64,000 nt of DNA. Origin: Desarmillaria ectypa (taxonomy: Eukaryota; Basidiomycota; Agaricomycetes; Agaricales; Physalacriaceae). This document shows positions 10,916 to 22,289 of the stretch, in pieces. Both the position numbers and the translations under genes were made by a program. Within the stretch, counting starts at the first letter, position 1; each line of letters opens with the position of its first letter. The stretch covers positions 2,542,001 through 2,606,000 of the forward strand of contig JAUDYN010000006.1 of the NCBI GenBank assembly GCA_030407005.1, in the 5' to 3' direction. The notes under the pieces are model-generated. The model did no database searches. It saw only the letters and a list, made by a program, of their open reading frames with translations, and was not told the origin of the DNA.

Positions 10916-12577
10916 TCACAACCAGATATTAAAGAATCCGACTAGTAGAATCACGGCTATCGTCCGCATCATATTGGCCTGACGGCTTTCTGCACTTCCC
11001 GGGAAGAACAGACTCGAAGCCGTGGGTGTCGAAGGTACCAGCAAGCTTGTCGGAAGCCCGGTAGGCGCCGAAGTCGAAATACTTACCAGCGCATTCGGCG
11101 TGGGCGCAGGAGCTCCAGTAGTATAAGCGCGAATGTAAGATACTTCAAAATAGGCGTCGTTGAAGGTGGAACCGGGACCCACAACGCTGTCAGCGTACTG
11201 CAGGACTGTCAGTAACTCGACAGCAAAATGAGACATGAACACGAACGCATGTGCCTGTGCCAGATCCGCAAGAAGGGAAGTACAAATTGGAGAGGCCAGC
11301 CCTTTAGAGATCGTGAGTTCTGTAGTGGAAGATCTAAACAGGGGGTTCTTTTACCAGTTTCCACAAAGTGTTATGTCAAGAACTAATTTCTGAGCAGAAA
11401 AGAATTCTGGGATATTACAGTAAGTCGCCGGGTAACTAGCGGAAGGCGGACCCCAATCAGAAAGATCAACGCCTGTCGATGCCGTTGTTGCAGATATCGA
11501 AGCAGGAACGTTCCGACGCTGAATGCGAATGATTTAGGCTCACTGGACGACATTGAGTAAAAATTTAACGTACACTCCAGAACCAGATGCTGTGCATTAT
11601 GTATTTTTAGCTATCAACGACTACGGACGAGTTAAAACTTACAAAATTCTATACATATACACGTATTAGTATTACGACATTGGAGGAAAGCCATTGACAG
11701 CTCACCCGGAAACGTCGAATTGCGTAGCCCATACCCCTCCACCAGCTTCAGCAAGACCAGTGTATAAACTGTTCTCCTTCAACTCGAGAACCGTACAACC
11801 GGAAGACAGAGAACAGTCTGTTTGAGTAGTTGCCCCGCTTTGGTACTGTTGGGCTTCGGGGACATGGTGGCACCCGGATGTCGTATGTAGAGCCATTTGA
11901 TTATTGGGCATCAGATTAATGGCTTCGATGATACTGCGGAGTGAATGAATAAGGAAACTTCAAAGAATAAGTGCTTGGACGTGACCCACTCAATCTCGCC
12001 ACCCACAGGCCATTTATCTTGATAACCTTTGGTCCAAAAAGCGGGCCAAACCTACGACGAACGCGTCCTTCAATACAACAGGGCTGGGTAGACAATAAAA
12101 GCAAGCGTACCGAGCATCCAAATGGGATATGTTTGACATCGATAATCCACAAGCTGCCAACATCGTATATGTCTTGGGACGTTATCCGTACCTACAGAAC
12201 TATTTAGGATATGAAGCAGGACACGTAGAGTAACCTCACCGAATTCCGCTTTTGCCCATACACCACATTGTGCATGTTGTCCACTTTTATAATCGCATTC
12301 CCTGCATTATTTACATACGCCAGGCCTTGAGCAAAGGCATCCGCCTTGCTAAGCCACCATACATCCCCTTCCTCTCTGTTCAGTACCAAGCCGTATGTCG
12401 AAGGAGGGGAAAACACGTACCTGACGTGAGATTATCCCAGTTCCCAAAAAAGTCCCATCGATCGAAGAATGTGCTTCCCGAATAGTCCCGTACAATGTCA
12501 TAGGCGCTGGCTAGCTGGTAGTGAAAAAGAATGTAGAAGAACAGCAGTCGTAGGCAGGAATTTCCAAGCCAAATCAT
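10916..12577 (-). CDS. GH16 endo-1,3(4)-beta-glucanase (laminarinase type), GPI-anchored
   Basis: Cell-surface enzyme that cleaves or remodels beta-1,3-glucan in the fungal wall. The N-terminal signal peptide ends near LASA, followed by YDIVRDYSGSTFF. Family blocks are WWLSKADAFAQGLAYVN, the SVWPAFWTKG block and the catalytic motif GEIDIIEA. That motif is rebuilt across an intron at about 11918-11977, so both catalytic Glu residues are present. NNQMALHTTSGC, NVPASISA and TGVDLSDWGPPSA follow. The mature C-terminus has a Ser/Thr/Pro stretch and a hydrophobic tail without charged end, typical of a GPI-anchor signal. Stop at 10916-10918. Several short introns are inferred. It runs the same way as the ALDH upstream but with its own promoter. 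Confidence 0.88.
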
Positions 12578-12870
12578 GGGGAGTAGGGAAGGAGGCTGGC
12601 TCGCGAGGAGCAGGAGCGGCTGGAAGGGGGGAGGGATGGTCGAGTGGGGGAAGGATGGAGCGATGTCATTGTTTAAATTTACGCCCTTCTGCAGCGTGTC
12701 GGATCAGCGGCGGTGCAAACACGCGTTGTGTCACATGACTGACAGGGCCTCGAGCTCTCAACGCGGCGTAGTTGATAAGTTGTTGGGAATCTTCATTGGA
12801 TGCTGTTGAATTTCTTTACAAATATAATCGTCTTTTCAGCGTCTATGTTGCCTATGAAAAATTCTAGCCT
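12578..12870 (-). promoter_or_regulatory. GH16 upstream region with pyrimidine-rich tract
   Basis: This gap lies between the ALDH stop and the GH16 start. On the GH16 coding strand 12626-12650 is C/T-rich, read on the plus strand as clusters of G5-G6 and G3. Such CT blocks are common near transcription starts in fungi; the plus strand could also fold as a G-quadruplex. No TATA box seen. Confidence 0.35.
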
Positions 12871-14968
12871 CTATGATGTTTTGATCTTCATGTGTACGGA
12901 CTTGGCCCGGGTCAACTGGTCGTATCCTTTTTTTAACGGCCAATGAGTCGTCGAATGTCGTGATTGATGATTACAAAACGCACCAAACCTACTCAGGCTG
13001 ACACCTCTACCGCTATCCTTTACACCAGTCCAAGCCAGTGCGGGATCCAAAAAGTCACACCTGCTGATATTTTAGCAACACTTCGTATTGCTTTGCATGA
13101 TACCACGCTCACCTGTTCAGGAAGACTGTTCCTGTCTCTAGCTCATCAACAAACTTCAAGAATGCCTCCTCGGATCCCGGATTAGCAGATGCATTCGTCC
13201 ACACGGATGCCGTGAGTCCATATGGAGAGTCGTTCATGAGCTTAATGGCTTCCTCGTCAGAAGAGACTTTCTGTATTCCGACGACTGGACCGAATGTTTC
13301 TTCCTAAAAACAATCCGTGAGCATAGCGGCACAATCATCACCTTCCGAACCGACCATCATGACGTCCATACCTATAGTGAGTTTCATATCATCTGAGAAG
13401 CCATATGAATGAATAGACACAGACTCACTATGATTCACATCGACTAGAACCTGAGGCGCAACATACGTAGTTCCGCTGCGAAACTTTTCAGGATTTCACT
13501 TGGACACACCAAGAGTGTAAATACTCACGCTTTCGCCATTGGGAATAAATCTTCCGGGATAAGCGCCTTCGCCCCAGTTTTCACTGCAAGAAGATAAGAA
13601 GACTATAAACGATAAGGCAAACTTTAACGCACCTGCGTCAGCAACTTGTTTCCGAATCCTTTCCGCACTAGCTAAAGAAATGACGGGACCTAGATTCGTT
13701 TCGGGGAGTGTGGGATCACCTAGTTTGTAGCCCTGTAAAGGAATTATTAATACATGCAGCTTGGTTCTGTTCATATGCATATACCTTGACCAGTTTCACA
13801 TAGCCTTCAACAAAAGCGTCATATATTGCCTCGTGGACATAGATTCGCTGAGTGCGGGGATGTTTGAAATAACTGTCAACACGAAGGAAAGTCATGCTCA
13901 CCTCGATGGCACAGCAACTTTGACCAGAGTTGAACAGGGCCCCTTCATTTTATTAGATTTAGGTTTAATAATCTTACAAAGCTATACCATCGACCAGTTC
14001 GCTGATTGTGTAATCCAGATCCGCGTCGGGTCGTACGTAGGCAGGATCCTTTCCACCAAGCTGACGGCAGGTCAGATGAGTGGTTGTGAACGAGAAGTGA
14101 TATCACACACCTCCAAACCAACACCTTTGAAACCTTTAGCCTGGACGGCAGCTTCCTCTACCGCACGACCACCTACAACACTTCCGGTAAATGAAACAAA
14201 GTCTACGGAAGGATGCTGAACGGCATGAGAGGTCAACGCGGGCGACATGTGCACGACCTGGATGATATCTTTGGGAACACCTGCCCGAGTCAATGCTAGT
14301 GCGAAACGCTCAGCGGTTAGAGGCGTTTGGGGTGACGGTTTTAGGATGACTGCGTTCCCAGCGATAATGGCTGGGAGAACGGCGTTGATCGAGACGAGAT
14401 AAGGATAACTATAAATTCACCTATTAGTTCTCATGTAAGTCAATCGAAGGAGCGTACGTACTTCCAAGGTGCGACAACAAGGACGATACCTAGAGGGGGG
14501 CGTTTGATGTATCGTCGGAAACCAGGCTTGTCAGTGTCGGCTAGAATAACATCGGCGAGCGCGCTCTCTGCGATGGACAACATGTAATTAGCCCGGTCGA
14601 GGAATCCGCGAACTTCTCCAGCGCATTGGGATACTGGCCTAGTAACCGAGTGAATCAGGAAAACGGCGATCCGTGATTCTCAAAGCTCACCTGCCCATTT
14701 GCAGAGTCAGTTCCATAGGGAGATCTTCGCTCAATGCTTTAAATTCATCCTGGAATGCTATAGTCAGAGGAAGATTCGACGAGATTTTGAGTAAACACAC
14801 GATGAACTTGTATCCAATCGCGATTCTCTCCTTTAGCGAAACCTTACTCCATGTTTTCTGGGCCTTTGAAGCAGTGATAATGAAGCCATCGAGCTCTTGC
14901 TCAGAGGGATAAGTACGCGTAACGAGCGGCTGCTGGGAATGGGGGATTATCGTCGTCTGTACTGACAT
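12871..14968 (-). CDS. Aldehyde dehydrogenase (ALDH superfamily)
   Basis: NAD(P)-dependent oxidation of an aldehyde to an acid. The start is the ATG at 14968-14966 (MSVQTTII). Blocks in order are PWNYPYL, GNAVILKPSPQTPLTAE, FTGS, LELGGKDP with the general-base Glu, and FNSGQSCCAIER with the catalytic Cys. Then come LGPVIS, EETFGPVVGIQKV and the C-terminal DSGRGVSLSRFGYDQLTR. The last exon ends with a stop at 12873-12871, joined by an intron that removes an apparent run-on after RFG. About 500 residues, normal for the family. It resembles the fungal meiotic/betaine-type ALDH branch but the substrate cannot be set. It shares its promoter with the proteasome subunit. Confidence 0.92.
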
Positions 14969-15134
14969 GGTAGATAGTAGTCGAGGTGAGTTCAAATTCC
15001 GTGTCGAGGAGTAGGCCGTCGGGGAAGGAGTCGACCATAGATTAGATCGGGATGGCCGGCATAATCTCCGGATGTCACGTGGCAAAAGTACGCGTACCCT
15101 CCACACGCAAGCTCTTTCTTCCTCATTAACGGCC
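14969..15134. promoter_or_regulatory. Bidirectional promoter ALDH / proteasome beta-2
   Basis: Only 166 bp separate two divergent start codons. It contains catgtc-acgtgg sequence (cacgtg-like core at about 15074-15080) and a CT-rich run near 15110-15122. Any regulatory element must be shared or overlapping. Confidence 0.5.
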
Positions 15135-16155
15135 ATGGCGAGCTCTTCTGTTTATTCTTCGCCAGGTTTCGACTTTTCTAATCAAATAAGGTGAATAACC
15201 TTGTTGTTTTTATGCTAATGGTTAACAGGCCTTGTGTAGAAACAACTTCCTGAGCGAGAAGGGACTACCATTACCCAAGGCCACTAGTACCGGTACTACC
15301 ATCGTAGGATGCCTTTTTGAGGATGGAATTGTTCTTGGTGCAGATACAAGAGCTACAGAGGGCCCTATTGTCGCGGACAAAAACTGTGAAAAGGTCCGTA
15401 GCATCTGTGAACATTGTACTGCTGCATATTGAGGGCTTGGTAGATCCACTATATCTCAGAATCAATTAGATGCTGCGGTGCTGGTACAGCCGCTGATACC
15501 GAATTCACGACGGCGCTTATATCCTCCAATATGGAGCTCCATGCTCTCCATACTGGTCGTAAACCGCGGGTAGTGACGGCGATGACGATGTTGAAGCAAA
15601 TGCTGTTCCAGTGAGTACCAATGTGTCCCTTCTTTTTTTTTCACCTTTAACTTTGAGCAGATACCAAGGTCAGATCGGTGCTGCTCTCGTGCTTGGTGGC
15701 GTGGACGCTACCGGTCCTAACCTTTTCACCATTCATCCGCACGGGTCGACTGACAAACTTCCTTACGTGACTATGGGATCTGGAAGTCTTGCTGCAATGG
15801 CCGTTTTTGAGAGCAGCTGGCGGCCGAATATGCCGGTGAGTATCCTACCTTTTATGCTAGGAATCATCTACTGAGGATCTTGTAGCGTGACGAAGCTCTC
15901 ACCCTCGTCAAGCATGCCATTTCTGCCGGTATTTTCAACGATCTTGGCTCTGGGTCCAATGTCGACGCGTGCATTATCACGGCCACTCATACTGAAATGC
16001 TTCGCAACGTGGAGATGCCCAACCAGCGTGTAGAGAAGGAGAAGAAATATGGGTTCCGACGTGGAACGACGACGTGGAAGCGCGAGACTGTCAAGAGTTT
16101 GATTGTGGAGGAGGAAATCACGCATGTAGCAGGCGAGGCCATGGACACGACTTAG
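15135..16155 (+). CDS. PUP1: 20S proteasome subunit beta type-7 (beta-2)
   Basis: Trypsin-like catalytic subunit of the 20S proteasome. The propeptide starts [19 protein letters not shown] and leads to the processed Gly-Thr at TSTGTTIVG, where Thr becomes the N-terminal nucleophile. Then [17 protein letters not shown] with the conserved Asp and Arg, [11 protein letters not shown], and [13 protein letters not shown]. The C-terminal arm (about 35 residues, VAGEAMDTT end) is the extension typical of beta-2, which wraps around beta-3. Introns near 15190-15229, 15390-15460, 15612-15659 and 15835-15885 keep the frame open. Stop at 16153-16155. Confidence 0.95.
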
Positions 16156-16327
16156 TTCGCATGATAATGAAATTTTCTCTGTATCGATTCATTGCACTGT
16201 CTCTCAGCAATCGTATCTGAGTGGGCTTCAGCCTTGCATGCGTATCCGCTCGTGAATGATACAGGAATGAGGACGAAGTACAAACAATATCTAGGATATA
16301 AACAAGTACATTATGCTTGACTCTGGT

Positions 16328-17000
16328 TTAGAAACCCCTTCGTGAAACAAAGTTCTCCAAGTCCTGGGACGTAGCAACGCCCAGCACAAATTTACGCTGA
16401 TAGTCTGTAACTATTACAGCAAGGCAATGTCAGACAACAAATTGCAAGAACGGACGGGATGGACGCACCTAGAGCAAATATGTTGTCCTGGAGAAAAGCT
16501 TCGAGTTCGGCCAGAGGCGTAGCGGGCGTTATCAGGGTGTATGGCTCGGTTGTTTTTCGTTTGAACTTGGTCATGTACTGGCTAATGCGGTCGTCCTGAA
16601 GGCCTCCGAATTAGTGTAACGTATACACAGATTATAAACTGGCGATGTACCGGATTAGCTTTCCCTGCTTCCCATTCCTGCTTCAGCTTCGCCACATCCA
16701 GATATCCTAGAGGCTTTCTATCACGGTCCAGGACACTTTACGGAAGCTTTCAGCGTCTACGCCGCCAGTAGCAGGAGGAAGACAAACGGAATATGCGAGA
16801 AGTCGCGGTCGTAGGCGAGCTCGATGGCGCGAGATATGACTTCGGTTGAAGGTAGGGCAAAGGCTGGCGGTAGCTGCAAGTCCTGTAATGAAGCCGCTCA
16901 TTAGAACCGCTCCAGATCCACTCGCGATTGAATCAAAACTTACTTCGACTACAGCCCCGCGGAATTTGTCGTCGGTCGTCGAGGCTTGTGTTGGAGACAT
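16328..17000 (-). CDS. CBS-domain pair protein
   Basis: Small protein made almost wholly of two CBS motifs, a fold that binds adenosyl ligands (ATP, AMP, SAM) and often acts as a regulatory module. After removing four short introns it reads from MSPTQAST through DKFRGAVVE, LPSTEVISRAIELAYDR, HIPVLDRDRKPLGYLDV, ISQYMTKFK, LITPATPLAELEAFLQD and VTDYQRKFVLGVATSQDLE to the stop at 16328. That is about 170 residues. It is similar in layout to small fungal CBS proteins; no catalytic domain is fused. An alternative in-frame start at 17057 exists but is less likely. Confidence 0.82.
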
Positions 17001-17361
17001 CGGTGAGACGAAAGATGGCAAAGGAAACCTAACGGGCAGGAATGTGAGTATATGCAAGTCCGAGACTTGTACTCGTTGTTATTTTCCCCTTTTGGAAAGG
17101 ACACTAAGCTTTATTAAATAAATAAATATTTGATACACATATTGGTAATAAATAAATTATTTATTTACTACAGAACTGGCATGCGGCTGTGGCTGCCAGC
17201 TTGCATTGGACTGCATAAAAAATTGCTAAATGGCACAAAAGATTACATGCTACATTGTCTACTCTATAAGCGCCACCTCCTACATTTTATGGTCTATATA
17301 AACAGCTGATTGGTACGAGGTCTACATATTTCTCCCTTTCTCAAGTTCGCTGATTTCGACG
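17001..17361. promoter_or_regulatory. Divergent upstream region with TATA box and AT-rich palindromic block
   Basis: Between the CBS and F-box start codons. A TATA box (tatataaa, 17295-17302) lies about 60 nt upstream of the F-box ATG. At 17113-17166 there is an AT-rich block with repeated taaata units on both strands, able to fold back on itself. Confidence 0.5.
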
Positions 17362-19006
17362 ATGTGCTCTGTCTACAACATGAACGGGTGTGTAACAAAA
17401 ATCTTTTACTTCATTAGCATCGTTTCTCAATAACTTTGTACTCAGCCTCGAGGTAGTACAGTCAAATGAAGAGCAATCCCCAGCCAAGAATTACATCGAC
17501 AACCTTTCGGATGAGATCTTGCTCGAAATCTTCGCCTTTGGTGCACTCAGCGGCTACGATGCTGCTTTTTCCTTTCGAGTATCGACCATATGCGTGTTAT
17601 GGCGCTCTTTAGCCATTAACGAGGCGCGTCTCTGGACTTCCCTAACCATCACCGGCTTTGTGACAGCTTGCACCCCAGAGCCGAGTCGGGAGGACGCTCT
17701 AGAGACTGCTCGTACAATCTCTCCTCGAGAAACCCTTATCCTCGAGCGCTCGGCAGATCTGGATGTCGGCGTCGAAATCCTCATCGATTCGCACCTCATG
17801 GGAATTATACCAGGCGAAACCCAGGTCCCCCCGGGTTTCACCAACGAGCACTTCCTATACCTCTCTTGCCTCCTCACCTCTCACGCTTTTCATATCCGAT
17901 CGTTCTTCGCGAGCACACAAAGCTACTACCCCCTTACTAGGCTCTGCCATGAGTTCCGTTGGGTCGCCATGCCACGTTTGGAGAGATGGGTGCTGTCCTG
18001 CTCAGTCGACGTTGCGTACGAAGAGTCCTTTAGTGAGGAATACGAGGTAGACCCGATTCATGTACTTGAATACTCGGACGAGGGAACACCGCCGTCGACT
18101 CAAGAGCTACAGCATTGGAGCGGCGCGTTATATCCCCTTCTCAAAGACGTGGAGTGTTCCGGCGTTCCTTATAATTGGAACTTATTCACCGCTTCGAATC
18201 TACAGAAGTTGTGTCTAGCCTACCAACCATGGGACAAACGTCCCTCAATGGAGACCTTACGCGGCATTCTTTTCAACAGCATGAACACCCTAGAAAGTCT
18301 TGAAATCGCCTGTGTTGTTGACCTTGATTCTGACTCGCCTCCAACCGGAACCCGCCTGGCTTTACCCCATGTCCAAAACTTGACACTCGGATACATAGTC
18401 TCCCAAGAAGTCAAACTTGTCTTACAAGCCTTTGAATTTCCCGCTATTCACAAACTAACCATCCAGCCTTCCGGAGCAGAAACGGAAACAGTTGACGTCT
18501 TTTTCAACGCAATGAAATACCTCCCGCTGGGCAAGTTACAGGTTCTCGAACTCTGGGCTGCCTGCCTTTGCCCGGCCTTTCCTGGACCCGAGCCAGAACT
18601 CGTGAAGGAAGGCAGTATTCCTGAAGAAGTGCTGCCCATCGCTCTCCAATTCATACGCCGACTGACGTCTCTCCGCATGCTCTCACTGCATTTTCCTTGC
18701 AACATGTTCCTGAAGTACATGAACTATCCCGTCACCCACCCCAAGGACGGAATCGAACCTCCACCGGATAAGGCCGTGAACATGTCCGGACTTACGGGGC
18801 TGTTGATACAATCGCAGAATCCGTGTGCTGACCGTGGTGTACTTTCATTTGTGCGCGAGCGATTGGAGCAGGGGACCGTGACTGGGGAGTACGTGGGGCC
18901 GGTGATGAGCACGATGACTTTGTTCCTATCAGAGGAGTCCCAGGAATATATTGAGAGCCTTGGCGACTTGAAGTTGGCAGAGAAGAAGCTCCTGAAGTAT
19001 TTCTAA
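17362..19006 (+). CDS. F-box protein with leucine-rich C-terminal part
   Basis: Likely substrate adaptor of an SCF ubiquitin ligase. A short first exon (MCSVYNMNG) joins across an intron at about 17389-17444 to a long second exon. The F-box begins at YIDNLSDEILLEIFAFG and runs through RVSTICVLWRSLAINEARLW. The remaining 400 residues have irregular leucine-rich spacing (for example NTLESLEIACVVDLDSD, LGKLQVLELWAACL, RRLTSLRMLSLHF), usual in the large agaric F-box families. Stop at 19004-19006. The substrate is unknown. Confidence 0.85.
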
Positions 19007-19809
19007 TAATCATACTTTTGACTTTGTACTATTCCCGTTGCTGTGAATAGTTTCCCTTGGATTATGTAGCCTGATAACAATTTTGAGGCAGAGTACGCAA
19101 GGAGTGCTGTACATGAATAAGTCTTTCTGATCAGAGAGAAGGGATGGAGAATTGACACTTGGCAAGATAAGTATCTAATAATCCGGGACGAGGTTCTGCA
19201 AGGGGAACAGAAAGAGATCGGTCTCTACCGTGGTCGTCCAGCCAATGGTCGTCGCGCCTCCGAGCCACCTAAGGGACCGGCAAGCCAAAAGGAACGGGAC
19301 TTCGAAGTCGGAAAATAATTGCTTGGAGTAGACAAGATTGGGGTGGGATTCAACTTCGTTTTGTTGCCCAGAAGTTGAAGGTGCCGTTTGAAGATACTTT
19401 GAGATATGTATTTCTCAGAACTTCTTGATGGTACATCCCCGGTGATGGTTCCCAAATAATCGCATGATGCCTGCCAGCAACTACCAGTGTCTGCTGAAAA
19501 TCGTACATTAACAGATGAACATAACCAGCACTTGTGCTTAGTGCGTGCTCCCGTCGATTGCAAGTTCTTTGACTGCTGGATCCCTCGGGATGACGAAGTC
19601 AAGGCCAGCAAACTGAGTCGAAGAAATTCCGAGGGTCGCAACATGTAAACACCTTACACATACATATTCTGATTTGTAACAGTGCGCGTCCGGGACAATA
19701 GTCTCTCAAGGTAGAAAGTAAGAACGGTGATCAAGAACTGCCCTGAACCTTCTAGACATCTACAAGCCTTGTTCTGCTTCTTGTTTTACATCAAACCAGG
19801 TCACACCTA
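19007..19809. other. Gene-free stretch between convergent genes
   Basis: 3' flanks of the F-box and membrane-protein genes. A minus-strand open frame of 139 codons (19225-19644) starts with a mildly amphipathic stretch but shows no family feature and lacks Kozak or splice support. I do not call it. Confidence 0.4.
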
Positions 19810-21618
19810 CTACCGTCCTGACTTTACTCTAGACATGAAGCAAGGCTGTTCACGAGACGGACCTAGACGTCCGGAATATGAATACGATGGCGGTAAGTCC
19901 TCTACTGCGTCAAGCGCCTGATTCTGTGCCGAACCATTCGTATCGAACACACGAGACGGGTGTACACCCGACGATGCATACGCAGGAGACAGTTCAGAGA
20001 GGGTCAGCAAACTCGAGACACCGTCAAGTCTGCGCTCTTCGCGGGACATTCCGAGGCCTTGGGGGTATCCGATAATAGCGATCGACGATCTATGGTCATT
20101 GAAAGGCGTAAAATCTTCCGTTGTCCCTGACTGTTGCATTTCTTGACGCCGACGGCGCCAGATGGATAGGGCGACGAATACCCCGGCCACGAAAGCCGCG
20201 CCGCCGAAAAATCCTCCAACCCCGGCGCGCGCTGCGACAGATTTGGCATGATCTGCATTTCTAGAGAGTAAGTAATAAGTGTATTTGCATAATTTAAAAA
20301 AGGATAAGTCATGCTGCTTACACGGTTCCCGGAGCTAGACAATCTGTGGGACCAAAGACACCAACATGCAAAGGTCCATTCGCCCAAATGTTTCCTTCAG
20401 AGCTCACCATTGACATGAAGAATGGCATCGCACGGGACTAAAGGTTACAGATTTAATCGGCTCTTACAGCGCATTCGTTATTGAGCAAGACTTACAAGAG
20501 AAACTATCCAAGTGATGGCATCCGTGGTGTTCGAGGTCAAGTTGTATGGAGGATGGAGCGCAGGTGCAATCTGGATCTGGTCGTTAGCATGCAGCATGCA
20601 TGCCGCGTTAGCAGGCCATAGTAGCACCATTAGCTTACCGTAAGAGTGAATGGGGGTGTCCCTTCGCTGGGCATTACAGACACATCGGCGCACTGAAATT
20701 TGAACAAATAGTAACTTTGTAGACGGCCATAATAACAGAGAGAATTCTTATACCTGATTGATAAAGCCAAACCGGGACATAGGACCGCTAGGCTGGGACA
20801 CCGTTCCGCTTGCAGACAGAATCATAGAGGTAACGTTTGGGCAGCTGATGTCCGTACCGTTAGAGTTTGGTATCATAGTGTACATGTCTTGACATCCTCC
20901 CGAAACCCCATTGACATCAAACTGGAGACCCAGAATCAGATGGATAGATCTAGTGAATCGCATAGCACATACCATACATATTTGATACCGAATTGTATCG
21001 AAGACATGAGATTCAAGTTTGACGGGATAATTGATGTGGAAAACATACCTGCGTTCCAGGGGGGAAAGGCACCGCCCAATCCTAGAAGATAGGAAATATT
21101 CGTTTTCTGGAAACATTAATCAGATGTGAGGCGATACGCACAAAGCTCAGCCCGCTGCCAGCATCGATAACGTTTGCCGTTTCGCTCGTTCTATACAGTT
21201 GTCAGATATGGGTCTGAATGCGGAGGTAATTCTTACGATGTATACACCAGAAGGGAGTATGGAGCGACAGGGTTTTGTCTAGAAGATTGCTTCAGTAGGA
21301 ATATCCCAATCTACATACCACAGAGCTTACCCAATAGCTTCACGTCGGTCCCATTTGAGGTGGATGACTTCACATTGTTCTGTAGCGATTGGGTCAGGAA
21401 TTGTCATGATAAAATGCAATATTACTTACGAGTAAGGAGGATCGGGACCGGCTCATCCGCCTTGTTATAATCGAAAAAGAAACCCTATGTTCCACAGGAC
21501 TTCGGTGAGCTCACTTAGACCATGCATACGAAAAGCGCACCGGTTCCAAGAACGGCACAACCTCGGCGACTGCAAGATTAATGAGGATAATGGTCAAAGC
21601 CGGCAAGACCGTTAGCAT
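19810..21618 (-). CDS. Single-pass type I membrane protein with glycosylated ectodomain
   Basis: I do not recognise a named family. The start (ATG at 21618-21616) gives a signal peptide of about 20 residues rich in Leu/Ile. The ectodomain, split by several introns, contains QFDVNGVSGGCQDMYTM, N-glycosylation sites (NGTD, NVTS, NLTS, NTTD), spaced Cys residues and SRFGFINQ. A Gly/Ala-rich transmembrane helix (GVGGFFGGAAFVAGVFVALS) is followed by WRRRRQEM, a stop-transfer signal. A cytoplasmic tail of about 110 residues has SPAYASS and DLPPSYSYSG, the second a PPxY-like motif that could bind WW domains. This layout is common among receptor-like agaricomycete proteins of unknown role. Middle exon edges are approximate. 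Confidence 0.7.
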
Positions 21619-22289
21619 AACGAGAAGGAGAGAAAGTAAGAAAGGGAAGAAACGAAGCAGCTCACAGCTTACTTGTCGAAATATCAAGTTCTTAAATCTT
21701 TGATGAAGCTATACTATTGTGCGGGAGGTTTATCGTGAGATATCACTCCAGATGTGTTGATGTTTGACTGAATGTGTAAACTGTAGTCCTCGGTCATCGC
21801 TTTTTTGATTTGCAGCGCATGAAGCTGGTAACTGCGAATAATAAAGAATCAATAAATACTAAAAACACTGTCACATCATCTCAACTGAAGTTAATGGGTG
21901 TGCAATCACTAGGTCGGGCGCGTCCGCGGTTGATCCCTGAACGCCACCCATCTGCCTCTGGTCACAATTCCGACCGGCTACCTCTGCTGTTTTCGGCGCC
22001 GAGTCTGGGGTGACAGCCCGTCTCGGCTCAATGAGTTATTTGTCCCCCGTCTCCTTTTTTTTGTATCCATTTGGTATGTTATTTACCGTTATCCTACACG
22101 CAAGCGTATGGTGGGATTATGCTACTTGGGTATGTCTCGTCTTTTTCTCGTTCCTCGTGCCTTTGCATGTTAACAAACGAGCTTTTCTGAGCTCAATGCG
22201 AACTACGTTGCGACCGCCTTCCCGTTTGCCTCGGCTATGGGGTAATCAGGTGGTGGTTCTTTCGCCTTCTCTCCCTCGCTGTGCACCCG
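21619..22289. other. Upstream region of membrane protein; no gene seen
   Basis: No coding signal that I can support. Open frames at 21810-22013 and 22010-22432 (plus strand) show no family features; the second overlaps the antisense of the LINE tail. Confidence 0.45.

Noticed and set aside
14687..15136. Long minus-strand frame extending ALDH upstream to 15136
   Set aside because: The part upstream of 14968 is antisense to the proteasome start, has no targeting signal and would overlap the PUP1 ATG; the downstream part is ALDH itself.
19225..19644. 139-codon minus-strand frame between two gene ends
   Set aside because: No motif, no splice partner and lies in a convergent 3' region.
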